DNA of 64,000 bases from Lepidurus packardi (GCA_023053545.1 JAKZAN010000001.1:9754565-9818564), one strand, 5' to 3'; shown: positions 23,608-36,476, counted from the stretch's first letter. A program made the numbers and translations. Notes: generated by a model from the sequence alone, not told the origin.

Positions 23608-26033
23608 TTTGCAGAAATTCCCGTCAAGTTTTTCTATTTCTTTTTCAAGTTGCTTTCTAAGTATTCAGGAAATAACCAGAACACTGTGACTTGAGTCGTT
23701 GAGGGGAATATTTCCTGGTGCGATCTGAAGCCCGTGGAGGAACATGCATCTCGTTTTCTTGTCCTTTCCAAAGACGAAGCATGCGCGTTTGAAACACGAG
23801 CCTCCCAATAGCTTCAATTTGGGCCTGTCATTAAACCACTGACTCAAGACTGACGTCAGGGATGGATAAATCGATTTATAATTCTAATCTTGTAAAACAT
23901 ATGTGAAGACCCGATGCTTCTAGGGCTTTCACTCAAAAGTTTTCGTGAAAGAAAAGCCATTATCCCTCACTGAACCTCGAAACTAATCAGCAAAGCTGAC
24001 GGGTAAAGAACAGTACTTACCAGGTTTCGTAGATTGCGTAATGTTTAGTTTCGTAACGCGTTTAGTTTCCTAACGCGACTTTTTATATAAGGAAACCACT
24101 CGGAATGTAAGATAATTTTCTGGAGGTAGTTTCCTCATCATTTCTGGAGATATTTTCCTCAAGCCCTGAATTGCTGTACTGAAGTACAGACTACATTATA
24201 TTAGTACTTGATTACTAAACAAGACTCGAGTAGAGCTTATTGCTTACAACACGACATAGCCAGTTATACCGCAGCTAAATTAGAAAATGATGCGGTGTCC
24301 AATTTGCGCTTATACATTGCGTTTTCAATAGGTATAATAATATAGGGTCGAATTAAGAATAAAATTTAAAAACTAATAATTACTATGTATATATTAATAA
24401 TAAATATGTATATGGGTTTATGGAACAGTATACATGACGTGTTCTTGCCTCTTTCACTAAATTCTCGAATTTTCGACGTTACAACCAACTTTATCAGCTC
24501 AATTATATATATATATAAAAAAAAAAAAAACTTCGTGCCAATGTCCCTTACACGCCATGTGCCCTACAAACCCGAAGCGGTCCGAGGCTCCGAGCAACGG
24601 CGACGGTTCTGGCTCGCAAGAGATAAAGCCGAACCGAAAACTCGTTTACGGGCTCTAAAGCAATCAGGATAACGTCCTGAAGCTGCGAGTCGAGCGAGAC
24701 ACACTTGCCGAGAACAAAATAATAGGACATACAAAAACTTAAACATACAGGACGAAATGTACGTTTAATTGTTTTTTTGATTAACTTTTTGTTTACAACC
24801 ATTTTACAGACGCTGTTTTTATTACTTGCCGTCTTTCTACGTGCCTGCGTAATTGTCCGTGGATGAATAAACAATTTTCTAGTGGTTATATAAACCGTGC
24901 TGTGAAACTTTTGCCTACGTGTGCAAGTACCCAAATAACGTTGATCAGTTCAACGTTGCGGGTATGCGGTTTGTGCTCCGTCCCCGTCCTGTTTTTAGCA
25001 AGCAGCACCAGCAAAGAGTTGTTTATATTTACTTTGGGTCCTTCGATCAACGTGGTATAAATTCTGAATTTTTCTTGCTCCGTGCCAATTTAAAAATAAC
25101 AATGAACCTTGGATAAACAAGTCACTTTCAACTTATTTCGTTATAACAATAAAGTTTGCTCAACCTTTTGTTTTGATTACTTGTCAGTTACTGTTATCAT
25201 TGTTTTGACTAAGAACAGCTGCGTAATATAATTGAATTTATGTTGTATTGGGTTGCATAGTCCTAGTGTAATGGGGTAGCGGACGAAAGAGCCCCGTTCT
25301 AAAAGAGTCCAGATTCAAAAGAGTCCACCCATAGAACAGAAGAGCCCAATTCCATGAAGCATGAAAGCTCGTTTGGATCTGGGGTCTTTTGCACTAGGTG
25401 GTCTCTTTTGGAACTGGGCTCTTTCGTCGCCTTCCCTTGTAATGTGTACGCACGTATATATTGAAAGTCAGTACTGTTACTGTTACACAATACGGAGGTT
25501 AGGTAGGGAACACCTGTATATATCTTACTAGTGCTACGGTGTTGCGTTCAAAGATAAAAGTCAGACTGACTTCTTAGTTAACGTCTCTTTAACTTACCTT
25601 AACGTAGATCTAAACCAACTTAACCTATATCGATTTACAAAGTCTACGTTTCACACTGATTTACTGTTGACAATTCTATCAATTAATGATTGCTATTGCG
25701 ACGCTCTTACCAATTGCTTATTAGCTATTGCAACGCCATAAATACCCTAACTAATTAAGGATTATTGAAGTAATTTGTTACGTGTTTGTTTCTTAGTTTT
25801 CATGCTCCATATGGCGTTGCAATAGCTTTAGTGGCATAAAAAAAGTATCATTCACAATCTTTGGGTTAAAATCGTGACATGGAAGTCTTTAATTTTGTCA
25901 TTTCTTATTACCCGTTGATTTCTTTCTTACTTTCCAATTTATTTTATTGTCCAATACTTTTGTGTAACTTATTTAACGTATTTATAGACGTCAAAAAATT
26001 ATTTTATGATTTTTTGTGTACTTTTCTAGGGGA
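23608..26033. other. Intergenic region, InaF gene / SRD5A1
   Basis: About 2.4 kb between divergent genes. It holds a 17-bp tandem duplication at 24044-24077 (tttagtttcNtaacgcg twice), a short inverted repeat (AACGTTGA / TCAACGTT, 24937-24957), and the inverted-repeat element at 25274-25437. A good acceptor (TTTTCTAG) ends at 26029, just before the SRD5A1 start, so a 5' non-coding exon may lie in this region. Confidence 0.4.
25274..25437. mobile_element. Small inverted-repeat element (MITE) with 7-bp target duplication
   Basis: About 164 bp. The left arm GGGTAGCGGACGAAAGAGCC and the right arm, reverse-complemented, GGGAAGGCGACGAAAGAGCC continue as similar sequence for about 37 bp. The same 7-mer TGTAATG lies outside each end (25267-25273 and 25438-25444), with one extra base on the right. 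Target duplications of 7-8 bp suggest a hAT- or P-type origin rather than Tc1/mariner. No coding sequence. Confidence 0.65.
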
Positions 26034-27435
26034 ATGTGGGGAGACGATTTAATTCGGAACCATATCATGCCTTTCTTCTTGCCCAGTGCCATTCAACCCG
26101 AACCGGGGATTTTAATAGATCGGCTCGTGATTATTTTATATATCTATACTGTCAGCGTTTTCCTGTACTCGCTACTTCAACCTGCTCCATATGGCCGTTA
26201 TGCGAGTGCAAAGTTTGGCTGGCTGCTCCCGGGCAAGCCGGCGTGGATGATCCAGGAATCTCCCGCGTTTGTCGTACCCTTGTTGTTGATCAATTTCACG
26301 TCTGCTCCCTCATGGGGGTCTGGTGTTAACAAGCTCTTAATTTACAGCTTCATACTTCATTACTTGCAAAGGTAAAACAGCGTGACAGTCGAATTTAATA
26401 GACGCAATTAATTTAATTCCGATCTAACGTTATATTTGGTAGGGCCTTGGTTTTCCCGTTTTTAATCCGAGGAGGAAAACCCACGCCAATCTCTGCTTCA
26501 TTAGCGGCGTTTTCTTTCTGCATTTTCAATGGATTTTTGCAAGGCTACTACTTGTTAAACTACCATCGGTACCCACATAGTTGGCTATCACAATGGAACT
26601 TCATTTTGGGTAAGCATTTTGGGTAAGAAGGCTGAGTTTTTATAAAATTTTAAAGTAATCTTTAAGGGTGAAACCAACATAAATAATGCGATTGTTCGTA
26701 GAGATTTATAAATCTTGCATGCATAATCTTTGGGAATTTTTTTTATATTCATAGCTATCGTCATTGTTGTTGCTGCAATAATGACAAAAATTAATGTGCT
26801 ACTACCGTAATTAAGAAAAGCTTTGAAACGTCAATCCGTTCGGAAGCCATAAATTTATTCTGTTGCTTTTTGTTTTTCTTTTTTTAAAAATTTACCGACG
26901 TAGGCTTGTTCTTGTAGGATCGTAAAATTATTTATTTGTATCTAAACGTGTGCCTGTTATAATGTTTAAGTTTGAGATAATTTATGGTATTTTTTTATTA
27001 TTTAATTTTGCTTACTGCGTCGTTATGTTTATTACTCAAAGTTGAGTGTAAATGTACGTTTCTTTTTGGCTTGTACACGCATTATTTGATATTTTTTTCT
27101 ACGTTTAACTAGGAATGAGCCTGTTTTTCTTGGGAATGGGCATGAATGTCTACTCGGATCGGATACTACGGAATTTGCGGCAGCCGGGTGAAACGGGCTA
27201 TAAAATTCCCACAGGCGGTATTTTTGATTATGTAAGTGGAGCCAATTACACCTGTGAAATAGTGGAATGGTGGGGTTTCGCCCTGGCAGCATGGAACGCG
27301 CCCGCCGTCGCATTTGCCATCTTTTGTTCCTTGTTCCTCGGCGTCCGTGCATGGTGGCATCACCATTACTACCTACAAAAATTTGCTTCAAATTATCCCA
27401 GAGATAGGAAAGTGGTAATTCCTTTTATCTTTTAA
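26034..27435 (+). CDS. SRD5A1: 3-oxo-5-alpha-steroid 4-dehydrogenase 1-like (steroid 5-alpha-reductase)
   Basis: Multi-pass ER/nuclear-membrane NADPH-dependent enzyme that reduces the 4,5 double bond of 3-oxo-delta-4 steroids. Exons: 26034-26371, 26443-26609, 27113-27435; 275 aa (human about 259). ATG at 26034 is the first in frame. E75 (in PAWMIQES) and Y110 (in LHYLQRA) correspond to the catalytic Glu/Tyr of human SRD5A2 (E57, Y91). The last exon is highly conserved: SDRILRNLRQPGETGYKIP, ANYTCEIVEWWGFALAAW, and the C-terminal RKVVIPFIF. A tandem 13-bp duplication repeats the second 5' splice site (26602-26627). AATAAA follows at 27535-27540. Its substrate in an arthropod is unknown; ecdysteroid or dietary sterol metabolism would be a guess. 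Confidence 0.95.
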
Positions 27436-27997
27436 TTACCAAAAGAAAAAGTGCAATTGTATCCCTGCCATACACTCACACCATTCTTTAACCTTTACGT
27501 TCATATTTGTATACTTCTTTTTCCCTACTTTGACAATAAAACTTGGTGAGAACCATAGTGAAATGAAGAGCTTTTGGGACGAACGGTGTATATTTCTATG
27601 GAAATACAAGAAAAGAATGTTTTTATGGTCCATATGTTTCCCGTTTGTTAGACGGGAAGTTACGGATATGTAACTATGCGCCGCAGTGCTCCACTGTACG
27701 TGAGGAACGCGAAGAAAGTCAGTGTAACGGCAAATGTGGGCCTCTTGCCGCGGCGTTGTTCCCCTTTCAGTTTGTGAGCGTTTTAGCCGTGGTATTAAGC
27801 ATGTCGGTGTGTTTCCCACCGCGTTTCCCCCAGTTGTTCCGCAGCCCACATGGCGAACGGTGAAACGCCAGAAATAACTCAGAAATGTTCGCCTGCCGAA
27901 GTCCACACAGACTTATAATGAAGATCCGTAAGCGTAAAGTTTGAGGCTGAGCCAAGGAGACGCAGCAGACGTAGCCCAGAAGTTGTGCTTATGTGAC
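27436..27997. other. Intergenic region, SRD5A1 / kinesin
   Basis: 562 bp, GC-richer towards the right (27640-27990), fitting a promoter for the kinesin gene that starts at 27998. An open stretch at 27645-27863 (+), with an acceptor-like TTTGTTAG before it and the residues QCNGKCGPLAA, could be a stray exon, but no partner exon or known domain was found. Confidence 0.4.
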
Positions 27998-30900
27998 ATG
28001 GCCAATGTTAAAGTCGCAGTGCGAATACGGCCCTTAACTGACAGGTATATTCTCCACATTTGTGCAATTATTTTTTTTTTGCTCATCCGTCCGACGTAGT
28101 TATTGATGTATGCGAAGACTCATATTGTCGTTGCGGACTTATTGAAGACTCGTATTGTCTATGTGTGTCGTTGCGGGGGCTAAAGAAACGTCAAGTGTAG
28201 AGGTCAGACACATCGATCTGACCCTTTTCATGTGTTCACATCAACCGAGACTGTTTTTAGCCGAATAATGTTGACTTTAGGTCGTTTCGTGTGTGTTATG
28301 TGTTCTAGTGTGGGATTCAGGCTACAGCATGCTGAGACGAGTTTCCCGCCCTATATTTTCATTGTTGCCTCTTGTTGTGCTTCCTGTGAAACCTCGCAAG
28401 TTCATTAAAAGTGTAAGATCAGAAAATATTGTAATGATTTGTATTAGCTATATGTCACACTTAATATCTTAGTTGAATTTCATACAATTCCGGTGCAAGA
28501 AAAAACTGCGTTTCGAATAAGGGATACCGTGCTTAAAATATAGTGTGAAGGTACTTACAAAGGCAATCAATTTATGACGTTGTAGAATTGAGAGACTAGA
28601 TTTCTTACAATTTTTCTTGTTACTTTTTTCGCAAGATCGTTTTTTATTATTTAAAGAGTATATTTTAACTGAAATAAATCACAGTTACACGCACTAACTG
28701 TGTTCGCAGATTGAGAGCTTTGAATACTCATTCAACTGTGAATGGGCTAATGTCGTAATCTCGACTTTCTTTTCAACTGCAACTGTCTATGTTTAATTTG
28801 TCGCAAATATGTGCAACACCCTGTAAATATAGCGAATATCTGGTACATTTTACATCTTGTAAGCTGTTAACGTCTATTATATTTAGCATCTTGAAATTTC
28901 CCTCGTGAAACGCAGACATTTTGGTTCGGATTTTCTCATTTCACCATTTCGTTCGCGATGAATCTTGGCTGCTTTATTTATGTTTGTCCTGTTTCTAAAC
29001 TCCGCTTTTCAACTGCAGACTAATTTTAGTTTCCCTTGGCGTTTCCTGTCTAGGGAAAAAGCGGAAGACGGTTACGAGGCCCTGCAAGTAGAAGGAAATT
29101 GCATATCCTTGCTAACACCATATGTAATGAGTATTTACTTTCCTGCACCTCTAAAAGCTCGGATGTAATGTTTTTTTTCATCCTTTCTTCTGAAAAAATA
29201 AAAAATAGTTGAACCAGTCAGGAGAAGCGGATAGCCGGGAGCGTGTGCGGTACTTCTCTTTCGACTATGTGTATCCTTCAGTACTTGAACATGGGATTTG
29301 GCCTTCTTTGCAACAAAACGTAAGTTGATGTTTATGTCTCATACAACAGTTCTCTAAATTCCTTAGGCTTGCATGTCTGTTGATTGCAAGGGCTCGACTC
29401 GACGTCGTTTAGTCTTGAAGTTCGACATTGCGTGAGAGAACGTGGAAAACGTTCCTAAATTTCACTCATAAAAAATTACGTTTAGGGCCTTTTTTCTACT
29501 TTTACAGCTACAAAAAGTAGCTTGTGTTCCCCATTACTCTCTTAGCGAATTGATATGTTTTGTAATTTGGAAGATGTTTGTTTCTATACCGGTTCAAATC
29601 CAGTGCGTAATCTTTGCTTGGTTACCATGTCCCAAAATAGTCGATAGCGCATTTGTTTTGGTAGTTACCGGGCATTTGGTCTCTATGCCAAACCCGTATA
29701 AAGAATTCTTGTAACGTCGTGCTTTCTATAGTTCATTGTTCAGCCTCTTATAACATATCTTAATTATGAAGAAACAAATTATATATAATAAGGAATGGAA
29801 CATTTTACGTTTTCATTGTTTAGGTATATAAAGACTTGGGCATTGAAGCGTTGAATGCGTTATTTGAGGGTTATAATGCTTGTGTCCTGGCCCATGGACA
29901 ATCCGGCGCTGGCAAGACGTATACCATGATGGGAACAGAGGTAAAAATATATATATTTATATTAAAAAAGATTCTTTCAGCTCTAAAATTATTATGTTTC
30001 TTAACGAAAAGGAAGCACCTGGCCTAATTCCCCAGATTTGCACGGGCTTTTTTGCTCGCGTAGCACAGGTTTTGCTGGCTGACCAGCTTTCTTTCCGCAC
30101 GGATGTTAGTTACCTGGAAATCTATAATGAGAAAGTTCGGGATTTACTCAGACCTCCCGTTAACCGAAGAAGATGCCATTTGCGAGTCCGGGAACATCCT
30201 AAACTGGGGCCTTATGTTCAAGGTAATTACCCCAGTGTGCACACATTCCTTCAGTTCTTTGTGTAAGCAGTTTGATTTCATTCTTTCTTTGCGTCACAAC
30301 TAGCAGTTAGGGAATAAGAAGAGTTTTAATTTTGTCTTAGCCGCTATGTGTTGTATTGCATAATTAGTGAATCCTGGTTTCGAAGCTTCATATATGTTGT
30401 GTTCCTTTTAGTTTACAAGCCGATGGTCAGTTCAAAATCTTTTTTTTTTTTTTTTTACGGCCATGTGCTCATAGTTGGTTTATGCTAAATTTAAATTTCC
30501 TTTTGAAGCCAAATGTATGGCCACGAGATAAAAACGAGTTAAAACTAGATGCTAGGAAACACCTTCGCTTCAACTCGGGTAGGCAATACTATTTCGCTTG
30601 TTATTCGCTTTCGTCTGTAACACTTGTAAGGCGTGAATCGATTAATTTTTTATATCGCAAGTTTTTTAAAGTTTCTTTTTGTGGGGACCGAATTACCCAG
30701 CAAGTCTGCTAAAAGAAACTGACAAGCCGGTAATAATGAATGTATTTCCTCACAGATCTGAGTCGGCATGTGGTGAATGATGCAGGCGCTATGCTTTCTT
30801 TGGTGCAGCGTGGTAGCAAACGTCGTGTTTCCGCTGCGACACATTACCACAGTTTAAGTAGCCGTTCCCATGCCATTTTTACTATTCACTGCACGGCTGC

Positions 30901-33900
30901 CGCCTTGGAAGGCAATTTGCCCAGGGAAACTACTGCCAAATTGCACCTGGTAGACTTAGCTGGAAGGTATTGAAGCACCAAACTTCTTTCTTTCGCTTTC
31001 ATTCTTATACGTACTTAATTTACGTGGTATCGTATTATAGTGAGCGTGCCAACAAGGAATTAAGTCGAATTAGGTTAAAAGAAGGATCCACCATCAATAA
31101 ATCGTTAGTGACGCTGGGTAATGTCATAAACGCCCTAGGTATAAAATATTTTATCAAATTTTCCAAATTTGGGGAATTTATTCGTTTTCTTTTCTTTTGG
31201 GTAGCGGAAAGCTCTTGGTCACGGTCAGGATTGGGCAGTTTGCACGGTTCGTGCCATAGCTTATCAAGCAGTGCTTCAGGTGGTAATTCTACTTCGCCTG
31301 CAGCTTCACCTCGCAGATACCGCCAACCTTACATCCCTTACCGGGATTCAGTCCTGACTTGGCTGTTGAAAGACTCGCTAGGAGGAAATTCACGCACTGT
31401 GATGGTCGCAAGTATAATAAATGTTTTATGTACTCCTTAGTACATTAAGATACCTGTTGTGACCTTTTCTGTCGCTTATTAGCCGTTTCACCGTCCAGTA
31501 CGTGCTACTCCGAGACGTTGAGCACTTTGCGGTATGCGTCAAGAACCAAACACATCGTTAACCGCCCGGTAGTAAACGAGGAGCCAAATGTCCGTGTTAT
31601 ACGCGAATTACGAGCTGAGGTCCAGCGACTCAAAGGTCTTCTCCATACTTTGCAAACGGTAAACCGTTGTCTACAAACCTACAGCTAACTTTTTCATTAA
31701 AAGACTATCTAATTGTCGTAATTATGGTTCCAGAACGGTGGCTTCCATCATGTGCGTCAAGGAGGCGAAATTCTGTTGGAGTTACTTAACGCCAATGAGA
31801 CCCGTGCCCAGGAATTGACACAGGAGTGGATGAATCGATGGTATCAACGAAGTTTCCATCGCGAGCCAGCAGTCTTAGTACCACTTTCTCTGCCCATTGA
31901 TCCTGACCGTCTCGCTGATGTTTCCGCTCTAGAGTTTCACGTGCAGGTATAATAAAATCTCTCCCACAAGCCAATCTTTTCTTTGCGTGTAGTATACGGA
32001 CATAGTCTCTAAGGATTCGTAATCGTGTTAGGAGTCAGATCGAACTCGAACCTATCCAATTATGTGTAATAAGATCAGTGTAAAAAGGAGACCTTGTAAT
32101 TCGCTTCCTTTTTCTCTCGTCTTTCACCCACAGAGACGATTTAGTGATACTGGAGTTCAGACCTCGCCTTCGCACCTTCCCACCAGGTAAGCTATCTTAA
32201 AACGAGTTACTTGCAATGAACTTGGGCAAAATGTAAATATAGGGACATTTTTAGCTAGAAGGTAAGGTGAACTTATTATTTGCTTGTCAGTGTTATTTTT
32301 CTTGGCTAACATGTATACGGTTGCCAAATAAGAAAAAAGGGAAGAGCTTTTAAAGACAGAAAAGAGTTTCAGGAACACAACGTGTGTCAAAAATACTTGC
32401 GATGACATCTAACGGCGTCAGCCAAATGTGTTCTGTAAGCCAAGCCAATGAAACTTTCACTTAAGCATAAAGCAAAGAAACGCTTTGAGTTATATTACGT
32501 GTTGTTACTAAAGTATGCTTATGTTACGTTAAGCAACATTACATTCATGTGATTCATTACCGATAGTTTATTATTTCGCCATGATTTCTAGCGCAAGCTA
32601 AAGAAGTCCATTCCCACATTTGTAAGCTTACAAAATAACATAATTTAGCAAAATTGTTGTATTTTTTATATACTTTAGTATCTTTTTTGAAATACTTTTA
32701 TTGATTATTAACTTTGCATTAAAGAACATTTCCTTTTTTTTTAAAGGGAGATCGAAGTCGAAGTCACTAACAGCTATTTCACGCTGAACTGGCCGGCTAT
32801 GGGCCAAAGTGCTGCCAAAGAAAATTCTTCATTTGCTGCCTCGACAGCTGTCAGACTCTCAGACTTGGAACAACCGTCATCTGTATTGTATGATTTTGCA
32901 GCCAGTGATTCAGGATGCACTGATTTAATTCCTGTACGGGACAATCATTATCAAAAACCCCAAGCTAAAATCGACCGAGCAGAAGTGTCCTATACAGGAG
33001 AGCTCAAACGACCTGCGGAGCTCATTACTACGCCGTATTTCTTCGACGGGTCTCAGAGTTTACCTACGACTCCCCGTGAAAGCTTACCGGAACACGAATT
33101 GCCCAATTTAACCTTACGGTTTATCACTCCCGGGGACCTCAGGCGAGGGGTTTCTGATCCCCAATTGGAGATCGATTCTTCCGAATCCCACGAAAATTCA
33201 CGATCTTTGTCTTCCTCTTCTCAATTGAGTCTAGATTCCTTCTTTGGTCCCAAACTTGACTCGCAAACGCCAGAATCACCAAGAAGGCCTTTCGTTGCCG
33301 ACGGAGAAGTATGGTCCGTATCGCCCATATCACGGTCTGATCAGCGTCAGTCGTCAGCGCCTTCAGAAATACGATCGAGCAATGCCAAGCGTCGTTTGAT
33401 CCCCAGTCGAATCAGTTTTGAGCCTGATTTTCAGAACTCGCCTGTGGCTAACGAGGAAGTTTCCCTGTCGCCTCTACCTAGCCAGCGGCGGATCGGGGTG
33501 GACCCTGTTATTTACGCGTCCCCTAATTATAGTAGCTCGGCTGATTCATTTCGTGCGATTCCGGAAACTTTAGCTTCAACCATCGTATCAAACAACCATC
33601 CCGCCTTCTTAGTGACAGAAATGGATCCGGCAACGGAAGTTGATAGTCCGTCGGATGAGATCGACAGCGTCAATCTGTCCGAAGATAGCTTGGAGGAATC
33701 GCAGATATTCCAAACGGGGCCTAAAGCAGCGCTTGATATGGATTCTTTGGAAGATCTGACAGAAACTATAACGCTTGAACCTGATGTGGGTCGTTTGGGT
33801 AATTTCCATCGTCTCGAGTCACAGTTTCGCTATCCGAGTGGCGAATTGACTGATGAAGAGGCTCCACTGCCAGAGATGCCCAAAAAGAAAGCTAAAAGAC

Positions 33901-36476
33901 CAGACCGGTTACTGTCCTCACGCTTAGTTTATGTAGGGGACAGCCATAACAGTAGCGATGAAGAAAGGGAGAGAGGTAAAAAAGAAGAGGGCGTGAGTCA
34001 CCCCCGTTTGAGACCAAAACGTCAACGCGTTTTGGAGAAACGCCAAGACACTATCTTGCCTCATAGTAGTTCCGAAGATGAAGAGGAATCGCAAAAAGAT
34101 TGTTCCAGTTCCGGGATCGAAGGAAATTCGCACGTTTTGTTATTGAATCACTTACCTTCGGTCAAGGGACCACCCTTAGCGCCTTTCCATACCTTCGATT
34201 TGGAAGACCCAGAAGTTTATGACGTTTACGAATCTTTAAAGCCGCTGCGTGACCAACGGCCTCTCTTGGTACCTTGCAACACTATCGAGCTTAGCGATAT
34301 TCAAATCGAAAGGACTCCGGATCCAACAATCGACGCTTCTGTGATTAATCTCGAAATTCTTAATTCTTTCATTCAAGACGAGTGTGAAGTTTCTTTAATT
34401 CATATCGAAACTGAGAATTCATTAATCGACATAGAAACTAAGGATCCCATTTTCGATACGGAAGTTGAAAAGCCTCTAATTGATATTGATAGAGATCCCT
34501 TGGAAGGGTTAAATGAACCGCATTTTATATATTCGAGAGAAGACGTGGAGGAGAACGATTTTTCGGTAGAGTACTGGGAACAACCCAACGACTACTTGAC
34601 TGAATCGCAGCTGACTTTAGGCACCCTGGCGGCAGAAGATGTCAATTCTGGAAATTTATATACCATTAATGAAGTTCCAGAAGATTGCAGTTTGCCCAGT
34701 CAAGAATATGAACTTTTGGCACCTGAAGTGGAAAATAATGTAGAACGTATAATCTTAAACTTGGAAATTACATCTTTAGAACATCTGGGTGACCTTCCAG
34801 AAGTTTCTGATCCCCAAACAAACATTCTCGCAATTTCCCAGGCGGAAATTGCCGTAGAAGCAGTAATAAATATAGAAGACGAGATTCCTCATTGTTTATC
34901 TCCACATAAATACGTCAAAGGAAGTTTCGAGAAAAGCGACTTCCCTTCTCATCGAGAGAAGCGAATGCGATCACGATCCCTTGATTCGGTTGAGCCTCCC
35001 CTAATTTTTGACAATACGAACCCCAAGCTGGTGACATCATCCAGTGTGGACCACATCTTCGAGCAAAGCGAAATAACAGAATTACAAAACGAGCAAAGTT
35101 TCAGGCAGAATATCTGGCAAGACATGAAGCAACTTTTGTTGGGCTATGTGTGGGATAATGACGATTCTAAAGACGACATTCGCTCCGAAATTTCGGGTGA
35201 AGGAATTGGAAATGGTAAATCGAAAAGGAAATCCGTGTCATGGACAGACTTGAGTGGCTGCGGAACATTGGAGACCGATATGGAGAAGAATCTCATTCCC
35301 AAATTCCAAGAACAGGAGCAGCAAATTCGACCTATAATTAAACCTGGACTCGTCATGCTGGAAGACGTCGAAGAAAGCAATACGGAATTCCAACAACTGC
35401 AGGACGAGAAAGATCTAGTGGATTGGGAAGAAGATCCATACACGTTTTACGACCGGCACCGCGGACGCTGTTTCCCAAAGGTTATGAAACGTCGGAAGCT
35501 ATATCCTTACAACACTTACAAACCTGCGCCCAGGATAAATTACGGTAGTTGTACAGCAGAGCAAACTGGCTCGGATAGCGGCTTTCACCAATCTAACTTA
35601 ATTAGCGAGGCCTGCTATCTTATGACACGATTTAATGACGTCATATCAAATCTTCAGAACTGTCCCTCGATTTCTCTGGATTTAATTTACCCGGAGCAAA
35701 ATGCCGAAGAAGAAGATGACGATTTAGACTTAAGTTCGCCCTACTTGGAATTGTGCGATCGATGTTTCCAATTGTTTGACGCTACGCCTCAACCTAAATT
35801 ACCTAGTCGAAGTTCCACGCTTGTACTGTGCCCAACGTGTTCTCGAGACCATACCAAACCGCCTGCTTCTGTGGTTCCAAAGCCGCAATCTATAGTAAAG
35901 AGTACCCATCAGTGCCATTCTACGCCAATGCCTTCTTTTTGTCCTGTGTTACCAATGAATCCTGACTGTAGAAAGTTGACATTCTGCCCAACGCCTACAC
36001 TGCCTAATCCGAGCAACAAGGAATGTTGCTTCCATCCGAACTCAACCACGAATCGTGGTAGCAACAACGAATTCTGTCCAACCTCAAAAGCAGATTCGGG
36101 TTGCAAGGGTGGTGCAGCTTGTCAGCCTTGTTATATTTACGTTCATCACGTGTTTAACGGAAATCATTGTTGCCTTCCTGACCAGCAAGGTTGTCCTCAT
36201 TCGCGTTCTTGCTCTTGCCACACGACCAAACCGGCATTGAAAGTAAACCGAAGTTGTCAGACCGAAGCCGAACCGTGGGTTTTAAGCAGTTCTACTCCTT
36301 CAGAAACAAACCTGAGAACTTTTTCTACTTCGACGAGCTTAAAGCGAAGTGTTCACTTGGGAAGTATGGAGGCATTAAGTCAGCAATTATTGGCGATGAG
36401 GAGGAATTTGGTGGCGAAAACGGCTAGTAGAAAAACGTTAGAAGCTTTGAGGCTAGCGGAAGCCGAGTGGTTATAA
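27998..36476 (+). CDS. Kinesin-3-family motor with very long unrecognised tail
   Basis: Microtubule motor. Exons: 27998-28044, 29054-29123, 29209-29319, 29824-29940, 30012-30222, 30756-30966, 31041-31138, 31205-31411, 31483-31658, 31734-31946, 32134-32186, 32747-36476; 1747 aa, phases consistent. The motor domain starts at residue 1 ([13 protein letters not shown]) and has the P-loop GQSGAGKT (101-108), switch I LSSRSH (219-224), switch II DLAGSE across an exon junction, and the neck [20 protein letters not shown] typical of kinesin-3. It looks ATPase-competent and closest to KIF16B/STARD9. After the neck I see no FHA, PX or START domain. The last exon encodes about 1240 residues: Ser- and acid-rich low complexity, an Ile/Asp/Glu repeat-like stretch (34340-34510), a CxxC pair of pairs (CDRC near 35753, CPTC near 35829), and a Cys-rich C-terminal part (35910-36270). 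The tail function is unknown. Confidence 0.93.

Noticed and set aside
24548-24934. 128-codon minus-strand frame in a locally GC-rich patch
   Set aside because: No domain and no splice or promoter context; arginine-rich composition fits translated non-coding GC-rich DNA.
27436-27906. 156-codon minus-strand frame between SRD5A1 and the kinesin
   Set aside because: No domain; overlaps the SRD5A1 3' UTR and poly-A signal region and the likely kinesin promoter.
29585-29600. GGTTCAAATCC, like a tRNA B box
   Set aside because: The flanks do not form a T stem or acceptor stem and no A box is present at the right distance.
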